Below, one piece after another: positions 6,419 to 8,588 of a stretch of DNA of 8,588 nucleotides. Position 1 is the stretch's first letter; every line of letters begins with the position of its first letter. Source of the DNA: an uncultured Selenomonas sp. (GTDB lineage Bacteria > Bacillota > Negativicutes > Selenomonadales > Selenomonadaceae). Position numbers and translations under genes: made by a program. The stretch lies in the NCBI GenBank assembly GCA_937981305.1, contig CALJPB010000298.1, positions 1-8,588 on the forward strand, read 5' to 3'. The notes beneath the pieces were generated by a model, which saw only the letters and a list, made by a program, of their open reading frames with translations, was not told where the DNA came from and did not search any database.

Positions 6419-7216
6419 ATGCTGAATGAACCATCGGAACACAAAAAAATCCTGACGGGCATTGCCGTACTTTTATTCTTGGCTGTGCTCATCTACTGGG
6501 GAACAGGGGAACCGCTGCGCGTCGTGACCGCCATCATCGCGTTCAGTCCCTGCGTCTATCTCCTCTCGGGCTCGACCGCCGCCGCAGGTGCCGAGCTCAG
6601 TCTTGCACGCCGCAGCATCCTCGTCCGTACGAGCAATGTCCTCAATACGCTCGGCCGCGCGGAGACGATTGTATTTGACTGCCATGCGCTGTGCCATACG
6701 CATGGCATAGAGACGGCGTTCCCGCGCATGGTCACAACGCTCCGCCACATGGGAATGCATCCCGTCCTCCATATGGACGGCGACGCTGAGACTGCGGCGC
6801 GCATCGGCGCGGCTGCCGGGATCTCGGATCTCCGTAGGGATGCAGATATGGCGAGTGCGGCAGAAGCCTGCGCCGCTCCTGTCGCTTTTGTGCATTTTCA
6901 TCGGTGTGCCGCGCACGGCAGCAGCATCCGTATTGCACTGAGCGGCAGTACCGCCACCACCGATGCGGTCATCCTCGGCGATGACCTGCACGCGCTCCCT
7001 GTCCTCGTCCGCATGGCGCGGCGTACACGCGCCAAAATCGAGCAGAATGAAGTCTTCGGGCGTACGCTGGGCTTCATCGGCATCGGTCTTGCGGCGGCAG
7101 GCATCCTCACCCCCGTTTCGGCTGCACTTTGGCACATGACGACGGCACTGATCCTTCTGCTGAATGCCGCGAGTCTGCGCTCCGTCGGTGAGCGCGAAAA
7201 AAAATTTGCATTTTAG
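6419..7216 (+). CDS. Truncated P1B-type ATPase-like membrane protein with altered catalytic motifs
   Basis: The 265-aa protein aligns by eye with the core of heavy-metal P1B ATPases but is much shorter (full-length members exceed 600 aa). Two N-terminal helices (about 11-27 and 33-52) correspond to the helix pair before the P domain; the second carries SPC (43-45) where pumps have CPC. ARRSILVRTSNVLNTLGRAE (63-82) resembles the segment leading to the phosphorylation site. That site, DKTGTLTEG in pumps, reads DCHALCHTHG (87-96). The TGD loop reads HMDGD (118-122), and the GDGxND loop appears as HFHRCAAHG (159-167). The nucleotide-binding domain is absent. ILGDDLHALPVLVRMARRTR (185-204) and two C-terminal helices (about 215-251) match the usual end of such pumps. 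ATP-driven transport is not expected. ATG 6419 follows AAGGAGG at 7 nt; a TTG at 6386 in frame lacks a site. An intact frame and strong site argue against simple decay. It is divergent from tetR. Function is unknown; metal binding or a partner role is inference. Confidence 0.8.
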   Translation: MLNEPSEHKKILTGIAVLLFLAVLIYWGTGEPLRVVTAIIAFSPCVYLLSGSTAAAGAELSLARRSILVRTSNVLNTLGRAETIVFDCHALCHTHGIETAFPRMVTTLRHMGMHPVLHMDGDAETAARIGAAAGISDLRRDADMASAAEACAAPVAFVHFHRCAAHGSSIRIALSGSTATTDAVILGDDLHALPVLVRMARRTRAKIEQNEVFGRTLGFIGIGLAAAGILTPVSAALWHMTTALILLLNAASLRSVGEREKKFAF

Positions 7217-7234
7217 AGTGCCGTATGATAGAAT
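7206..7234 (+). promoter_or_regulatory. Predicted promoter of rpsT
   Basis: -35 TTGCAT (7206-7211), a 17-nt spacer and -10 TAGAAT (7229-7234), with TG one base upstream of the -10 as in extended -10 promoters. It overlaps the last codons of the upstream P1B-like gene, so rpsT is probably transcribed independently of it. Confidence 0.65.
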
Positions 7235-7255
7235 AACGCAGTACATTTTTCGTTG

Positions 7256-7261
7256 AGGGGG
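7256..7261 (+). promoter_or_regulatory. Ribosome binding site that decides the rpsT start
   Basis: AGGGGG overlaps the first base of the in-frame GTG at 7261 and lies 8 nt (TGAACGAT) before TTG 7270. Starting at TTG gives MPNIKAS, the expected S20 N-terminus. Confidence 0.7.
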
Positions 7262-7269
7262 TGAACGAT

Positions 7270-7536
7270 TTGCCAAATATCAAGGCATCCATTCTGAGTG
7301 TAAAGTCTGACGCCAAGCGCCGTGCACGCAATGTTGCGGAGAAGACACGCGTCCGCCGCGCCATCCGCAGCGTCAACGACGCTGTTGCAGCCGGCAATGC
7401 AGACGAGGCGAAAAACCTCCTCGTTGCAGCATACAAGTCCATCGATCAGGCGGCTGCGAACAACGTCTATCACAAGAACGCTGCTGCCCGCAAGAAGTCG
7501 CGTCTTGCCAAGAAGGTCAACGCATTGGCACAGTAA
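7270..7536 (+). CDS. rpsT: 30S ribosomal protein S20
   Basis: This small basic protein binds 16S rRNA in the body of the 30S subunit. The 88-aa product starts MPNIKASILSVKSDAKRRAR and ends KKSRLAKKVNALAQ, with the S20 hallmarks NIKxxxxxVK near the N-terminus, many Lys/Arg, and the helical segment AYKSIDQAAANNVYHKNAAA before the conserved ARKKSRLAKK. Length fits the family (about 85-90 aa). The start is TTG 7270, not the GTG at 7261 that would add three residues, because the Shine-Dalgarno overlaps that GTG. It stands alone between its own promoter and terminator; S20 is often monocistronic. S20 genes in other bacteria also use poor start codons, in some cases linked to autogenous control; whether that holds here is inference. 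Confidence 0.97.
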   Translation: MPNIKASILSVKSDAKRRARNVAEKTRVRRAIRSVNDAVAAGNADEAKNLLVAAYKSIDQAAANNVYHKNAAARKKSRLAKKVNALAQ

Positions 7537-7542
7537 GAATAG

Positions 7543-7574
7543 AAAACGCCATTCCGTTTGGAATGGCGTTTTTT
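7543..7574. terminator. Strong bidirectional intrinsic terminator between rpsT and the MFS gene
   Basis: AAAACGCCATTCC (7543-7555) and GGAATGGCGTTTT (7560-7572) make a perfect 13-bp stem with a GTTT loop. The plus strand continues into a run of six T (7569-7574) directly after rpsT. The minus strand reads GTTTTCT after the stem, so it can also end the convergent MFS transcript. Confidence 0.93.
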
Positions 7575-7597
7575 GTTGTCTGCTTGCCGCGTTCCGG

Positions 7598-8588
7598 TCA
7601 GAGCATCTTCCGAAACACATAAAGGCCAACGATTGCCTGAAGGATACCGAGTACGACAAGCATCCCGAATGCGGTCATGAGATTCGTCACGGAGGAAACG
7701 AAGCCGATTGCGGCAGGACCGGCGAGAATGCCGAGGGACCCCATCGTACTCACGGCAGAGACCGCCGTGCCAACCGGCATCACAGACTGCCGCCCCATGA
7801 GGGAAAAGAAGACAGGGACGATGTTTGCACTGCCGACACCGATGGCAAAAAAACCGAGATAAAGAAGTGCATCCACAGGGGCAAACATGATGAGCAGCAG
7901 ACCGACAACACTGAGGAGCGCACCGCCGACGGCAATGGGACACGCTCCGAAACGCTGTACCGTACGATCTCCGAGAAAGCGCATGAGGAGCATCGCCGCA
8001 GAGAATACGGAAAATCCCATGCCTGCAAGAGAGAGATCCATCCCGCGCACCGTCGTCAGATAGACACCGCCCCAATCCATGACCGCTCCTTCGCTGAGAA
8101 ATGCGATAAAGGTCGCGACACCGATAAAGACGACAATCCCCCGAGGAACGGCGATGAGCGTCCCGCCGCCCCCACCGTAGGGAATAAGATTTCTTCCAAA
8201 AACCGCGGTAAGTACGAGCATGAGCAGTGCCGCGATCACAGTGGACTGAAATGCCGTCAGTCCAAAAAGAGCGACCCATACACCGTAGAGCCCTGCGCCA
8301 ACAAACCCGCCCAGACTCCAAAAGGCGTGCATTCCGCTCATGATCCGCCGCCCAAGGCCCTGCTCGACGACGACCGCCGCGATGTTCATGACGACATCAA
8401 CACATCCCATCAGCCCGCCAAAGAACAGGATCACCGGCACTGCAACCCAAAAGGAATCCACCATGCAGACGGAGAGCAGCGCCGCCGCATAGAGGACAGC
8501 CGCCACGATGAGCACTCGTCGGCAGCCGACACGCTCGGCAAGTACGCCCGCAAGCGGCATCGCCAAGAGCGAGCCGATGCCGATACAC
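7598..8588 (-). CDS. Major facilitator superfamily transporter, N-terminus cut by window edge
   Basis: The frame is open from the right edge to TGA at 7598, giving 329 visible residues. It begins IGIGSLLAMPLAGVL and continues AERVGCRRVL, which is the MFS motif A loop between helices 2 and 3, so roughly the first 40-60 residues lie outside the window. About ten hydrophobic helices follow, with no large soluble domain. The segments GGLMGCVDVVMNIAAVVVEQ and MSGMHAFWSLGGFVGAGLYG resemble the YbjJ-like and sugar-permease-like branch of MFS proteins, where a conserved Asn after helix 4 and a HAFWSLG-type loop are common. The substrate cannot be assigned. Internal TTG or ATG codons near 8566 are not the start, since homologous sequence continues upstream of them. 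It converges on rpsT and shares its terminator. Confidence 0.9.
   Translation of the reverse strand, partial: CIGIGSLLAMPLAGVLAERVGCRRVLIVAAVLYAAALLSVCMVDSFWVAVPVILFFGGLMGCVDVVMNIAAVVVEQGLGRRIMSGMHAFWSLGGFVGAGLYGVWVALFGLTAFQSTVIAALLMLVLTAVFGRNLIPYGGGGGTLIAVPRGIVVFIGVATFIAFLSEGAVMDWGGVYLTTVRGMDLSLAGMGFSVFSAAMLLMRFLGDRTVQRFGACPIAVGGALLSVVGLLLIMFAPVDALLYLGFFAIGVGSANIVPVFFSLMGRQSVMPVGTAVSAVSTMGSLGILAGPAAIGFVSSVTNLMTAFGMLVVLGILQAIVGLYVFRKML

Noticed and set aside
6473..7276. Minus-strand open frame opposite the P1B-like gene
   Set aside because: The plus-strand product shows pump-like helices and motifs with a strong ribosome binding site; the minus frame is Arg-rich, without a site or domain.
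7470..8321. Minus-strand 283-codon frame overlapping the MFS gene and the rpsT end
   Set aside because: It is a shifted-frame shadow, rich in Arg, Ser and Cys, and it crosses the strong terminator at 7543-7574.
1..8588. CRISPR arrays, tRNA or rRNA genes, insertion sequences
   Set aside because: No regularly spaced repeats, no cloverleaf-like or rRNA sequence, and no transposase or terminal inverted repeats were seen in reading either strand.

Overview
The window comes from a bacterium with moderately high-GC coding DNA and AT-rich intergenic gaps. The split GlgC/GlgD ADP-glucose pyrophosphorylase, the Firmicutes-type GlgP and strong purine-rich Shine-Dalgarno sites point to the Firmicutes. 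The combination of high GC and these protein types fits the Negativicutes (Selenomonas-like) best, but that placement is inferred from sequence character, not from a search.

Layout. On the minus strand, positions 5626 down to 1 hold a glycogen operon in the order glgC, glgD, glgP, glgB; glgB runs off the left edge. It starts from a good sigma-A-type promoter at 5598-5626, about 290 nt upstream of glgC. The glgC leader and the glgD-glgP and glgP-glgB gaps contain inverted repeats that could tune expression within the operon. Upstream lies a minus-strand TetR-family regulator (5677-6246). Divergent from it is a plus-strand gene (6419-7216) for a shrunken, catalytically altered relative of heavy-metal P1B-type ATPases. 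Next come rpsT (ribosomal protein S20, plus strand) with its own promoter and a strong bidirectional terminator, and a convergent minus-strand MFS transporter that runs off the right edge.

How the genes work together. GlgC makes ADP-glucose from glucose-1-phosphate, GlgD is its catalytically degenerate partner, GlgB branches the polymer and GlgP releases glucose-1-phosphate. Glycogen synthase (glgA) is not in the window. The TetR gene and the P1B-like gene look like a separate regulator/target pair. The TetR promoter and the glgC promoter share 16 of 17 bases around the -10 region, which raises a possible but unproven regulatory link.

The most unusual item is the P1B-ATPase derivative. It keeps the membrane core and the P-domain outline but lacks the ATP-binding domain. 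Its catalytic loops are replaced by Cys/His-rich sequence, so it may be a metal-binding or sensing pseudoenzyme. Two genes (glgP and rpsT) appear to start at TTG codons placed 8 nt from a Shine-Dalgarno that overlaps an upstream in-frame GTG.
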